Assembly: GCA_031289055.1 (NCBI GenBank)
Contig: JAITQE010000002.1
Span: 1-64,000 of the forward strand
Origin: Candidatus Endomicrobiellum porotermitis
GTDB lineage: Bacteria > Elusimicrobiota > Endomicrobiia > Endomicrobiales > Endomicrobiaceae
Length of the DNA: 64,000 bases
Reading direction: 5' to 3'
Part shown: piece by piece, positions 1 through 10,270 of the stretch
How positions within the stretch are numbered: the first letter of the stretch is position 1
Layout of the letters: every line of letters starts with the position of its first letter
Notes under the pieces: generated by a model
Told to the model about the DNA's origin: nothing
The model's input: only the letters and a program-made list of their open reading frames with translations
Databases searched by the model: none
Translations under genes and position numbers: made by a program

Positions 1-745
1 CCCGCGACCCTCACACCCCCACCCACCACCACAAGCGCGGGGGGGTAGAGTAGAATGTGAAATATTTGTGAAAATTAAATCTTTCTTTTCAGATACTTTT
101 CCCCCAGTGAAGGCGTACAAAATGGCACGCGTCAATAGCGAGAGCCAAGAAGAACGCTTCCAGCCATGGTTAACGCTCGCCGAACATAGCAATGTATGTT
201 TCGCGGTAGAGCTTTACCGCTAGAGAAAAACGCTCGCCTTTTGATTAAAAACTACAAGACGCGATGTCTAAGGATATATAAGATTTATCAGAATATTAAA
301 ATTGCAATATTTATACCGGTAGCGGCGCAAAACGCTTAGATGATAGTTTGTTTTATGGGGTATAATCCGAGCGGGTTTGTAGGCTAACGTACATACCGCG
401 GATATCAAATTCTATCTTCTTTTTCGTGTTTCTATTTTAGTCTTTTCACAAGTCTGTCCCGTGCGTTCTATCTTTACTGTCCCTGTGGCTATTTATCTAC
501 GCACATCTTTACATTTGATTACTATAAATAAAGTTTAATAAGCATATCTTTCCTTACATTTCACGGTGCGTTTTTAATAAAATCCGTTCCGACTTGATGT
601 TTTGCTATCCATACTGCCGGCTTCTTTGCCATAAGCAACCTCCAAAATAATTTGAAAAATCCATTGTTAGTATTAAAATACTAAATAACAATACTTTTGT
701 CAAGCGATATTGTATTTTTGTAATTCTTATGATATAATATTAAAT

Positions 746-1347
746 ATGAAAACACAGAAATTGCGGGATACATGCGCGGATATATTTGCTGGAGCGACTA
801 TTTTTACTAATGATAATATCTCAAGAGATTATAAAAACGGCGGTTATAGAGTTATAAGATTAGCAGACATTCAAAATAATAAAATTTTTTCAAGGATTGT
901 CTGTTTTATAGCGCCAAAGACTACGAGCAAAACAGATACCTTTTGCAAGATAACGATATTCTATTATCGTCCCGCGGGACTATTTTTAAGGTTGCGATTT
1001 TTAATGAAGATACTTATAAAACAATTCCTTCTTCTTGACTTGTATCAGATTAAATCCTGATTTGAACATATCAGTCAATTACGTAGCCGCCTATTTGAGA
1101 CGCAAAGAAAATAGTATAATAACAGGCTAGAAGAATATAAAAAAGACAAACGACAAAAAGTCAAAAATCCAATTAAAACTTATTGACATTTATAATATAG
1201 AAATTCCTATCATTTCAAGTAAGGTTCAAAAAGAAATTGATAAGTTATCTTCGGAAGCGACAGATTATTTAAAAAAGAGTATCCAAAAAAAAACAAAAGA
1301 GATAGAGAAAATAGTTGAAAACAATTGTCATTTTGCAGGAGTATGAT
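746..1347 (+). pseudogene. Decayed restriction specificity (HsdS-like) subunit
   Basis: Peptides in shifting frames read like an S-subunit: 'GGYRVIRLADIQNNKIF', 'LQDNDILLSSRGTIFKVAIFNEDTYKTIPSS', 'VNYVAAYLRRKEN', 'IEIPIISSKVQKEIDKLSSEATDYLKKSIQKKTKEIEKIVENN'. In-frame stops and shifts are present; directly upstream of a DNA MTase. Confidence 0.55.
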
Positions 1348-2419
1348 AATGGAAAATTTACAAGCATATGGAAATTTAGTAAGCAGAAGTTATTATGATG
1401 ATACATTAAACATTAACGAAATATTAAATAAGGTTCATTGTTCTGACGCTTTATCCTTTTTAAAAAGAGTGCCGGATAATAGTATGGATTTGATAATAAC
1501 TTCTCCGCCTTATTTCCAACAACGGGATTATGGCTGTGGCGGTATTGGCAATGAAGCGACAGAAGACGAATATATAAATAATTTAGCGTCTATATTTAAC
1601 GAGTGTTCCCGTGTTGTAAAATCAACAGGAGCAATAGTTTTTAATTTGGGTGATAAATATCTAAACGGAAATTTATCGTTAATCCCATATAAATTTGCTC
1701 TCAAGGTATTAGAAAATAAAAAGGTTTTTTTAATCAATCAAATTACTTGGGCAAAAACAAATCCTACACCGAGACAAGAGCATAGAAAGCTAATACAATC
1801 TACAGAGCCGTTTTTTATATTTGCTAAAACAAAAGACTATTGCTTTAAATTAGACGAATTTTTAAGCCATTTAGATAGGAAAAATAAAAAAATAACTCCT
1901 AATTCTTCAAAGATAGGAAGAAAGTATTTTGATACTATAAGTCAGTCAAATTTAACGGCGGAAGAAAAAGAAAACGCAACTGGGGAGTTAGAGAAAGTTA
2001 TAGAAGAGGTGCGACTTGGGAAAATAGAAAGTTTCAGAATGAAAATTCGCGGTATTCATAAAGAAGCATACGGCGGTATGGAAGGCGGACGGAATAATCA
2101 AATTAGAAGAAACGGATTTACGATAATCAAAATAACAGGCAACGCTATGAAAAAAGATTTAATAGAAAGCCCCGTTGAAATAACAAAAGGCAATAAACAT
2201 GTGGCAGTATATCCGCTATATATAATACAAGAATTGGTAAAATTACTATCAAATAGTGGCGATGTTATAGTAGACCCTTTTTGTGGTAGCGGAACTACTT
2301 GTATTGCCGCTAAAAATCTTGGCAGAAAATATTTAGGCATAGAGATAAACCCTGAATATGTGTCATTGTCGGAAGAAAGAATAAAAGAAGCGGATAATTA
2401 TGAGGAGTTCTTTTTATGA
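1343..2419 (+). CDS. DNA methyltransferase, beta-class, probably N4-cytosine (SPPY motif)
   Basis: Motif IV 'TSPPYF' precedes motif I 'DPFCGSGTTCIAAKNLGRKYLGIEINPEY'. Start ATG 1343 or 1349. Confidence 0.9.
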   Translation: MIMENLQAYGNLVSRSYYDDTLNINEILNKVHCSDALSFLKRVPDNSMDLIITSPPYFQQRDYGCGGIGNEATEDEYINNLASIFNECSRVVKSTGAIVFNLGDKYLNGNLSLIPYKFALKVLENKKVFLINQITWAKTNPTPRQEHRKLIQSTEPFFIFAKTKDYCFKLDEFLSHLDRKNKKITPNSSKIGRKYFDTISQSNLTAEEKENATGELEKVIEEVRLGKIESFRMKIRGIHKEAYGGMEGGRNNQIRRNGFTIIKITGNAMKKDLIESPVEITKGNKHVAVYPLYIIQELVKLLSNSGDVIVDPFCGSGTTCIAAKNLGRKYLGIEINPEYVSLSEERIKEADNYEEFFL

Positions 2420-3537
2420 ATGAAAGAGGCGTTTTACAAAATGCTTATATTAAAGCCTCTAAATTAAATGCTGACAATATCCCAAATATAATTAAAAAAG
2501 ATATAGATATATTGATTTCAAATATAGAAAGTAATAAATCTCTGGTTTCTGCTTTAACAACAAGCCTCTTAAAGAAGATAACAGCGCCTAAACAAGATAT
2601 TCGTTTGCATAGAACAGATTTTACTAATGGTTATTCTGCAAGAGTTTTGGATACTCATATAACATCGCCATTTTTCAAAGATAATTTTCCAAAGTATGCA
2701 AATAAAGAGAGCGCTTTTTTAACATTGGCTACGAGAGAAGAAATTAAATGGACTAAAAAAGATGGAAAGAATTTAAAAATACGGAATGCAAAACTTAAAG
2801 AAGCATTTTTGAATATACTTGACCAAATAGAAACTTTTAAACAAGCCTCTGAAAAATATCTCGTTTATTTATTTTTTGCTCTTATAAAATTATCAAAGAC
2901 TAATGAAGATTTATTTCAGAAAACTGCAAAGCAAAAGACAGAAAATGCAAGCAACTTAAACATTAATATAATCTTATCAATGCTTGCCAAACATTTTCAG
3001 ATTAAGAAAAGTTCAAGGTTGCCTGTAATCGCAATATATTCAATCTATGAAGTTCTTTTTGATAAATTTGACAGATATAAAAGTAAAAAACTTGTTCCTT
3101 TACAGGTTCACACTTCGTCTGATAAGCACGGTTTTGGCGATATAGAAATATATACAAAAGACGGAAAGCCTTTTGAAATAGTTGAGATTAAACACAATAT
3201 TCCTATTGATGAGTATCTAATTTTTGATGTGATAAAAAAGATAAGCAAAATTGAAGTTGACAGATATTATATTCTTACGACTTTTCAAAATAGTTTTAAG
3301 AACGCTACCGAAGAAAATAAAATTTCAAATATTATTTTGAAGATTAAAAAAGAGCGAGGCATAGATATAATAGCAAATGGCATTTTAACAACGCTCAAAT
3401 ATTATTTAAGATTTATAGATAATTATGACGATTTTTTAAAATGTTATACTGCAAATCTCATTAAAGACGCAAAAGTATCAACTGAAATCAAAGACTTCCA
3501 TATAGAAAAATGGAACAAAATAAGAGATAATTATTAA
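2416..3537 (+). CDS. Putative type II restriction endonuclease partner
   Basis: ATGA overlap with the MTase stop; PD-(D/E)XK-like 'GFGDIEIYTKDGKPFEIVEIKH'; gene order typical of type II R-M. Confidence 0.7.
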   Translation: MNERGVLQNAYIKASKLNADNIPNIIKKDIDILISNIESNKSLVSALTTSLLKKITAPKQDIRLHRTDFTNGYSARVLDTHITSPFFKDNFPKYANKESAFLTLATREEIKWTKKDGKNLKIRNAKLKEAFLNILDQIETFKQASEKYLVYLFFALIKLSKTNEDLFQKTAKQKTENASNLNINIILSMLAKHFQIKKSSRLPVIAIYSIYEVLFDKFDRYKSKKLVPLQVHTSSDKHGFGDIEIYTKDGKPFEIVEIKHNIPIDEYLIFDVIKKISKIEVDRYYILTTFQNSFKNATEENKISNIILKIKKERGIDIIANGILTTLKYYLRFIDNYDDFLKCYTANLIKDAKVSTEIKDFHIEKWNKIRDNY

Positions 3538-3834
3538 ACTAAAATACTATTTGAAATGATATACTGATTGTCGGAGGGCATTACATAATGAGTAAATGTC
3601 AAAATAATGTCATAAGTAAGTGCAAAATATTCTTCAAAATCTTGGCTTCTGGTAATAATAGTCACTTCTATTATAACTTCCTTTATTGCAGTACTGGCAC
3701 TTTCTTTATTTGGGGCATAAAAGTTTTAATAATGCTCTTACAACAGCAGTATCTAAAATAACTTCAATTAGTTTGTCACAGAATAGTATAATACTATAAA
3801 AATTACAGACGAAAATTCTCTTGTAGGGCATCTA

Positions 3835-4166
3835 ATGGGCTTTTATGAAACTATTATAACAATATTCTCAATAATGATATGTTTCGTTTTGGGAATAGAT
3901 TTTATCTATATGCGTAATGTTTCAAAATCTGAAGTTAACAAGGTTGTTGAAGAAGCAATGAATGATGCTTTTTTTAAGTCCTTTCTAAAAGAACAGCTTG
4001 AAAATGTTTTCAAGTTAGACACAAAAGATGGAATGTTAGCGTCTTTCTTGAAGACCAATCTTGTGCCATTGAAAGTATGCAAGAGCAAATAATACAATTA
4101 AATGAAACTATAGTATCACTTCAAGAGTTTGTTGAAAAATTATCTGGCAATGACGAAATAACATAA
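3835..4166 (+). pseudogene. Small membrane/coiled-coil protein remnant with a frameshift
   Basis: ORF 3835..4092 has a TM segment and helical tail; a plausible continuation 'EDQSCAIESMQEQIIQLNETIVSLQEFVEKLSGNDEIT*' lies in another frame. Confidence 0.35.
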
Positions 4167-4201
4167 CCAGAACACTCTGAAGGGGAAGGGGGGGGGTATG
4201 A

Positions 4202-4490
4202 ATGGCAATAATAAGAAAATTTAATCGTTCTACTTCTGGTAATGCTGATGTGTTTGCTAATACTTCTGGTTATATTTTAAGATTAATTACAGATAAGCAT
4301 ATTACAAATCGTCCGCTTGATGTTAAAGCTGTTGCTAAAGCTCTAAACATTGGTCTTGAATACATAGCGTTGTTAGATAGTGAGGTCTCTGGTATATTGA
4401 GAAAAGAGGATAAAAGAACAATTTGTTTACAAAAATGAAGATTGGATAGCAGATATATGTTATGAGAACCACAAAGATTTGAAACTTTAA
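4202..4490 (+). pseudogene. ImmA/IrrE-like N-terminal remnant
   Basis: 'KAVAKALNIGLEYIALLDSEVSGILRKEDKRTICLQK' resembles the region before the HExxH of ImmA/IrrE proteins; the HExxH part is missing. Confidence 0.4.
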
Positions 4491-4507
4491 GCGTTTTGTG
4501 TTATAAT
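4471..4507 (+). promoter_or_regulatory. Sigma70-type promoter, copy 1 of a 37-bp direct repeat
   Basis: TTGAAA (4479-4484), 17-bp spacer, TATAAT (4502-4507); just upstream of the Panacea antitoxin start. Confidence 0.75.
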
Positions 4508-4531
4508 CAGCGTATGCAAAAGGAAGGCAAA

Positions 4532-5143
4532 ATGGTTTCAGTAAGAAAAATACTTCAGGCTTTGTATTACATTCAGAGCAAAGCTCCGAAAGATAATACG
4601 GCAAAAAGCGACATAATGTATTTGCTAAAACTAATATTTTTCGCCGATAGACACCATTTAAGACATTTTGGCTTTGTGGCTTCCGGAGATAAATATGAAG
4701 CTATGAAATACGGTCCTGTTGCGTCTGCTGTAAAAGATATTTTGTATGGCAAAATGCCAAATGCGAACTCTGCGGAACTTTATTTGCTCAGGGAAGTAGA
4801 ACAGTTAAGCGAGCACGACGTATTGGTGCTTAAACAAGATACCGATGAGCTTTCTGAAAGTTATAAACAGTCTTTGAATTTTTCTGTTAAAACATTTGGT
4901 AAATATAAGCAGTTTGAGTTAAGCAAAATAACTCACGATTATCCAGAATGGAAAAAGCACGAAGACAAACTAAGTAGGGGAATAAAGTCGGTAGAAATGG
5001 ATTTCAGAGATTTTTTTGATAATCCTAAAACATTAAAATGTTCAAAAAATTATGATATTAAAGAAGACCCTTTCAAAGAAGCAGATAGTAAATTTTTAGA
5101 GACGCTCAAGGAAGATTTTAGTGAAAGTGAAATTTCCTGTTAA
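4532..5143 (+). CDS. Panacea/SocA (DUF4065, GepA-like) antitoxin domain protein
   Basis: 'ILQALYYIQSKAPKDNTAKSDIMYLLKLIFFADRHHLRHFGFVASGDKYEAMKYGPVASAVKDIL' fits the Panacea domain (FFADRxHLRxYG...AMxxGPVP). RBS AAGGAAGG upstream of ATG 4532. Confidence 0.8.
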   Translation: MVSVRKILQALYYIQSKAPKDNTAKSDIMYLLKLIFFADRHHLRHFGFVASGDKYEAMKYGPVASAVKDILYGKMPNANSAELYLLREVEQLSEHDVLVLKQDTDELSESYKQSLNFSVKTFGKYKQFELSKITHDYPEWKKHEDKLSRGIKSVEMDFRDFFDNPKTLKCSKNYDIKEDPFKEADSKFLETLKEDFSESEISC

Positions 5144-5576
5144 TCTTTTTCTCATAGATAAATGGAAGGCTTACAGAGGACAACTGCCTGAAAAATCGGA
5201 CAAACGTCATATAATTATTATTATATACATAACAAGAACAATAATAAATTATTTTTATATAACTTCAAAAGTTGACAAGGCAAAGATAATATATAAAAAC
5301 GATAAAAAAGCCTTGATTGAATTAGACACGAAAGAATGGACGAAATTGAAAAAAAAGTCTTGTATCCAGTGTGGCAAACGGCATCTTAAATGTATATCTC
5401 TAGAGACTCTAAAAGCAATGTATGAAAATGACAAGATAGAGTATGTAGACGAGATACCTGACGGAATAAAAACAAAAATAATACAAGCAGTTCGTGATTC
5501 AAAAACATATACAGACCCAGAAAAACAAATGTACGTTTCTACAACCAATCAATCCTGTAAAATCTCAAAGATATAA
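5121..5576 (+). CDS. Uncharacterised ORF overlapping the Panacea antitoxin; candidate toxin
   Basis: Overlaps the end of the antitoxin by 23 bp; hydrophobic stretch 'HIIIIIYITRTIINYFYITS' and Cys motif 'CIQCGKRHLKC'. Family not recognised. Confidence 0.5.
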   Translation: MKVKFPVNLFLIDKWKAYRGQLPEKSDKRHIIIIIYITRTIINYFYITSKVDKAKIIYKNDKKALIELDTKEWTKLKKKSCIQCGKRHLKCISLETLKAMYENDKIEYVDEIPDGIKTKIIQAVRDSKTYTDPEKQMYVSTTNQSCKISKI

Positions 5577-5791
5577 AGGTTCAACGCGCAGCATTGCGAC
5601 AAGTTTTACAAGACGGCGAAGGCAAGAGAGATAAAAGAATTTGAAAGAGCGGTAGCAAAAGAAGATTGCGTAGCAGATTGCAAAGAAGCAAATGGAAGAA
5701 ATACGGGATTGCTTATTTTGGTCTAATCCGCAAAGATATCGCGGAAGTTTAGCTTTTAACCGCCAAAAATCCAATATGTATATGAGATACT

Positions 5792-5828
5792 ACAAAGATT
5801 TGAAACTTTAAGCGTTTTGTGTTATAAT
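5792..5828 (+). promoter_or_regulatory. Sigma70-type promoter, copy 2 of a 37-bp direct repeat
   Basis: acaaagatttgaaactttaagcgttttgtgttataat, identical to 4471-4507. Confidence 0.7.
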
Positions 5829-6169
5829 GCTTCCGCAATGAGAATATTATAATGATTTTATGAGACTCGCCGCGTTAAGTAAAATAATTCGTTTTTTTTG
5901 TTTTGCAGATTTAAAAGGAGCCTGAATTTGAGCGTATCCTTAAAATCAAATCTCATAAAGAAAACTCCGACAAAGATACTTGCGTTATAAAGCAATGCTA
6001 TTCTTCCCCAGAGGAAAGAAATGTTATAACAAGCGACAAGTATAGATTACGTTATCAGTAGAGGGTAAAGATTAAATATGTCAAACTGGAAAGAAGTTCT
6101 TGATGAAATCAAACAGTTATCCATTAAACAGTCATCTCTAAATCCGTTGGATTTTATGGGATAATTTTT

Positions 6170-8153
6170 GTGACTACTTGGATAAAATGCTTTTTAAATA
6201 TCAAGTATCCTAAAGATGTAAAAACCAAGATAAAGATAGTATTATTGTACTTTTTCTTGATACTTGCCATATGCGCATTGTTTCGTCTACTGCTGTGCAT
6301 TAGTTATCCGTCTATATTTTATCAGTTGTCTTTTTGGGATAAGACTGCCAGTTTTATTTATGGTTTGCGTTTTGATATCGCTACTTTTTGTATCTTCCTA
6401 GGGACCGTTTATAGCGCTTTTGTTTTTCCCATGGCGGGGAAGCTGTAAAAAAAATATTATCGTAATTTCTTCCGTCTTATTAAGCTTAATATCGCTTTTG
6501 ATGATTTTGACGTTAAGCGCAGATTTTTTTTATTATCCGCAAGTGAAGCGACATATGACAGAAGATCTGCTTTTGGCTTGGAGAGACAAAACTTTCATAC
6601 TCGGCTACGTATTTAAACATTACTTACCTGCTTTGATTTTAATTGTATTCGTATCGTTTTTTTTAGAAATAAAAATTATTAAATTTATAGGGAAACAGTA
6701 CAATCCAAAGCTTATAAGCCTGTTTAAAGAGGTAGGAATTTTTATTGTAGTTAGTTTTTTTGTAATTTTGGGAAGAAGAGGCGGTTTTAACTTTTCCGGC
6801 ATGCCGTTAAATCTAATAGATGCTTATAAAATTCAAAAAAGTCCGGCAAATATCCAACTTATTTTAAACGGAATATTTACGCAGTATTATTTTCTTAAAG
6901 GAACAAACGACACAAAAGGCGTAATAAATTCTGGTTATCCTGCGGAACAAGCGTTAAAAAATGCAAAGAGCTTTCTTTTGAGCGAGAATGAAATTTTTCC
7001 TGATGAAAAATATCCTATAATGCGCCGTTTAAAGAATAGCGGAAAGCGCCAGAATTACAATGTTGTAGTTGTCTTGTTAGAAAGTTGGACGCCCAAATAT
7101 ATTGATTCTTTTAATGGAAATAAATGTTATAATGTTACTCCTGTTTTTGATAAAATAGCAAACGGCGGAATTAAATTTGTAAACGCCTACTCTGCGGGAC
7201 CAAGAAGCCAGTTTGGTTTAATTGCATCGCTTGTCGGTATGCAAATAGTTCCAGGAACCGTTCATTATTATGGTTTTGACATTATGAGTGCTTTTACTAA
7301 GATTGGCGCCGCTTTTAGGAATATAGGCTACCATACTTTGTATGCTCAATCTTATGAAAGGAAATCTATAATGATGTGTTCTGTGGCTGAGAATATGTTA
7401 GGTTTTGATAGAAGTTACGGAAAAGAAAATTTCCCTCAGTTGATGAACTATAAATATGATAATACATATGATTACGAGATGTGCGACTTTATCTCTAAAA
7501 AAGCCGGAGAAAGCCATGATCAAGGCAAATCGTTTTTTATTTGCGCTTTTACAGGAACTACGCATATTCCTTTTATTCAGACCGCTGCGCAATTTGAAAA
7601 GTACCCGCCAAATTCAGAAGAAAATAAATATCTCAATAACTTGTATTATGCCGATTATTCTATAGGGCATTTCATTGAACAAGCAAAAAAAGACGGGTAT
7701 TTTGACGATACAATTTTTATTTTTATGGCTGATCATATAGCTGGAAATTTCGCTTCCGCTGCAAATACAAAGCAAAGATTTAAAATTCCTATGGTTATAT
7801 ATGCTCCCAAAATTTTCAAGCCGCAAGTTGTTGAATATACGGTTTCTCAGGCGGATTTAATTCCCACACTGTATCACTTAATGGATATAGCCGAGCCGTT
7901 TTCCGCAATTGGCGTCAATGCTCTTGATAAAGATGCCAACCATTTTGCTTTGATATGCGATGGGATGAATATAGTCTTTATTAACAAAAAAGGCGACTAT
8001 ATAAGTAATAACCGAATTATGGTTGTTGAATCTTCAGCCGATAAAGATAGTAGCGAATATAGTTCTCTTAATGAAACATTGTTGTCTTTGGACAAATCAA
8101 TTACAGAGTTAATTAAAACTAACAGATGGTATGATTCTGGAAAGGTTGCATAG
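6170..8153 (+). pseudogene. LTA synthase/phosphoglycerol transferase-type sulfatase-fold membrane protein, split by a frameshift
   Basis: ORF 6170..6448 (TM N-terminus) and ORF 6420..8153 ('VVVVLLESWTPKYIDSFNG', 'AGPRSQFGLIASLVG', 'IFMADHIAG') are one protein in two frames; frame change near 6425-6450 beside an A8 run. Confidence 0.7.
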
Positions 8154-8199
8154 ACGACTTGTTTATAATTTAAAAGTCGCTTCAGATTCGCCTGAGGAA

Positions 8200-8880
8200 C
8201 TTAAAAATGCAAGAGCATATAAAATATTTTTTTTATTGATTTAGTTTTTGGACTTGCAATGTTTCTTAACGCTATGCTTTTTATCCCTCTATAAAAAAGC
8301 GGTTATAGTTGAAAAAGAAGAAGAAATAAGAGACTTGGATTTGATTATGGAAGAAGCGATGGAAAGGAAGAAGTTTGAGTACGGCAACAGGCAGGAATGT
8401 GGAGATAAAGTATGAAGGAAAAGAGAAAGGAGTGTTTATCTTTATCAAAGGGAAAAGCAGCGATTTTGAGCGAATGATGTAAAACATAATAAACAACGGA
8501 ATAGAAGCGGTAGAAGGGATAAAGGGGATAATAGACGTTTCCTATGCCGCGAAAGGAGATAGAGTAGAAATAAGAGTAAAAGACAATGGTATGGGAATGC
8601 CTAAAGAGACGGCGGAAAAGCTAGAAAAAGGGGATGGAAGTGGAAACGACAAAAGAATGCGGACACGGGATAGGAATGCAGCAAATAACGGGTACGATAA
8701 AAGAGATGAACGGGCGGGTAAAGATAGAATCTAAAGAGAATGTAGGGACGGAGTTTATACTTACGTTTGCCAAAACGCAATCGCCAAAATGATTTGGAGA
8801 TAAGCGTGAAAGAGAGGCATATATTAGCGACGAACGCGCGCTTGTCGGACATAAAGGATTTTAGCGAAAAGAGAGACTAT
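8200..8880 (+). pseudogene. Decayed sensor histidine kinase (HATPase region)
   Basis: Frame-shifting peptides 'NIINNGIEAVEGIKGIIDVSYAAKGDRVEIRVKDNGMGMPKETAEKLEK' and 'ECGHGIGMQQITGTIKEMNGRVKIESKENVGTEFILTFAK' (N, G1 and G2 boxes). Confidence 0.8.
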
Positions 8881-8948
8881 ATTAAAATGTTTCATAAAAT
8901 GTGTCTAAATGATACCAGTTTAAGAGTGGATTAATTGTTGGAGAAAAA

Positions 8949-10130
8949 ATGATAACAAAAGATTTGATTTTAAGAATTTTTTCTGCGGCAAATATTTTAA
9001 GATGGAACGATCATATTCGTCCGTCGGATTTTTTTGAATTAGACAAACAGTCTCATAAGATGATTATTGCTTATATAGTTGCCAAGTTTGAAGAAGAAAA
9101 TGGAAAATCCGTTGATTGGATAAAGCTTATTGAGTGCGGAATTTTTGAGCTTTTTCAAAGAATAATGCTTACAGATTTAAAACCCGAAGTATTTCGCGAG
9201 ATCATGTCAAAAAAAGAAAAAGAATTAAATAAATGGGTGCTTGAAAACTTAAAAAGCGACTTAGACTCTTTGCCGCGCGGTTTTGGCGAAAGGTGCCGTA
9301 AATATTTTTCCGAAACTAACTATGCGAATAAGGAAAGAAGAATATTAAGCGCGGCTCATTGTTTGTCAACGAAGTGGGAGTTTGGAATAGTTTATCCTTG
9401 GAATTCAATGCTTTACGGCATAGAAAAAACAAAACAAGAAATAGATAAAAGAGTTGCTGTTTTTGACGATTTGTTTGGCGTAACGCAATTGACGCTTAAC
9501 AAAAAATATTACGGGTTTTTGGATTTGTGCGGACAGCTTAGGTTTCAGCAAAGATGGGCGCAGGCTTTCAGAGTGCAAAAGACTACGGTTTTAGGGCATA
9601 TGTTAATGGTTGCGATATTTGCGTATTTATTGTCGCTTGAGACAAATTCTTCGCAAAAGAGGCGATATAACAACTTCTATGCGTCGCTGTTTCATGATTT
9701 GCCTGAGATTTTGACTAAAGACATAATTAAGCCCGTTAAATCTTCTATACGTGGGTTGGAAGACATAATAAAACAATACGAGAAGAAACAAGTTGACGAG
9801 AGAATACTTCCTTTAATACCTGAAAGTTGGCACGGCGAAATGCAATATTTTATAGAAGACGAATTTTCAGACAAAATTATTGAAAATGGCAAAATTAAGC
9901 GAGTTGACAATGCCGCTGATTTTGACGATGATAAATATAATGCGGTTGACGGATCTCTTATAGAAATGTGCGATAAGCTTTGCGCTTACATAGAGGCTTC
10001 TATGACTCTGGAATACGGTATAAATTCGTCTACATTGACAAAATCAAAAGAAATGCTTTATAAAAAATACGCAGGCGTTAAAAAAAATAACTTAGACTTT
10101 AAACAGTTGTACGATTATTTTTTGAATTAG
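8949..10130 (+). CDS. HD-domain phosphohydrolase-like protein
   Basis: 'VLGHMLMVAIFAYLL...YNNFYASLFHDLPEILTKDIIKPVK' HD signature; 393 aa intact ORF. Confidence 0.75.
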   Translation: MITKDLILRIFSAANILRWNDHIRPSDFFELDKQSHKMIIAYIVAKFEEENGKSVDWIKLIECGIFELFQRIMLTDLKPEVFREIMSKKEKELNKWVLENLKSDLDSLPRGFGERCRKYFSETNYANKERRILSAAHCLSTKWEFGIVYPWNSMLYGIEKTKQEIDKRVAVFDDLFGVTQLTLNKKYYGFLDLCGQLRFQQRWAQAFRVQKTTVLGHMLMVAIFAYLLSLETNSSQKRRYNNFYASLFHDLPEILTKDIIKPVKSSIRGLEDIIKQYEKKQVDERILPLIPESWHGEMQYFIEDEFSDKIIENGKIKRVDNAADFDDDKYNAVDGSLIEMCDKLCAYIEASMTLEYGINSSTLTKSKEMLYKKYAGVKKNNLDFKQLYDYFLN

Positions 10131-10136
10131 GTAAAG

Positions 10137-10220
10137 TGCTGAGGATGGGATTTGAACCCATACCGCCCTTTCGGGGACAGGCTTCTGAGACCTGCGTGTC
10201 TGCCGTTCCACCACCTCAGC
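10137..10220 (-). tRNA. tRNA-Leu (anticodon CAG)
   Basis: Reverse complement GCTGAGGTGGTGGAACGGCAGACACGCAGGTCTCAGAAGCCTGTCC...GGTTCAAATCCCATCCTCAGCA; pairing acceptor, anticodon stem CAGGT/GCCTG with loop CTCAGAA, long variable arm. Confidence 0.93.
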
Positions 10221-10270
10221 TTTATTTAGGGGCGCCGCCTCGCTTTACGGAACCCCAATCTCTTTAGCTT

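Noticed and set aside
120-250. Possible structured RNA near the window start (repeated gcgag/cgctcgc words)
   Set aside because: Could not build a consistent fold or match a known ncRNA family; likely decayed coding DNA.
1528-1737. Antisense ORFs of 60-110 aa lying inside clear genes throughout the track
   Set aside because: Opposite-strand shadows of conserved genes with no RBS or family motifs.
6079-6165. Short ORF MSNWKEVLDEIKQLSIKQSSLNPLDFMG as a gene
   Set aside because: Only 28 aa before a stop; probably the start of a deleted gene, too short to name.
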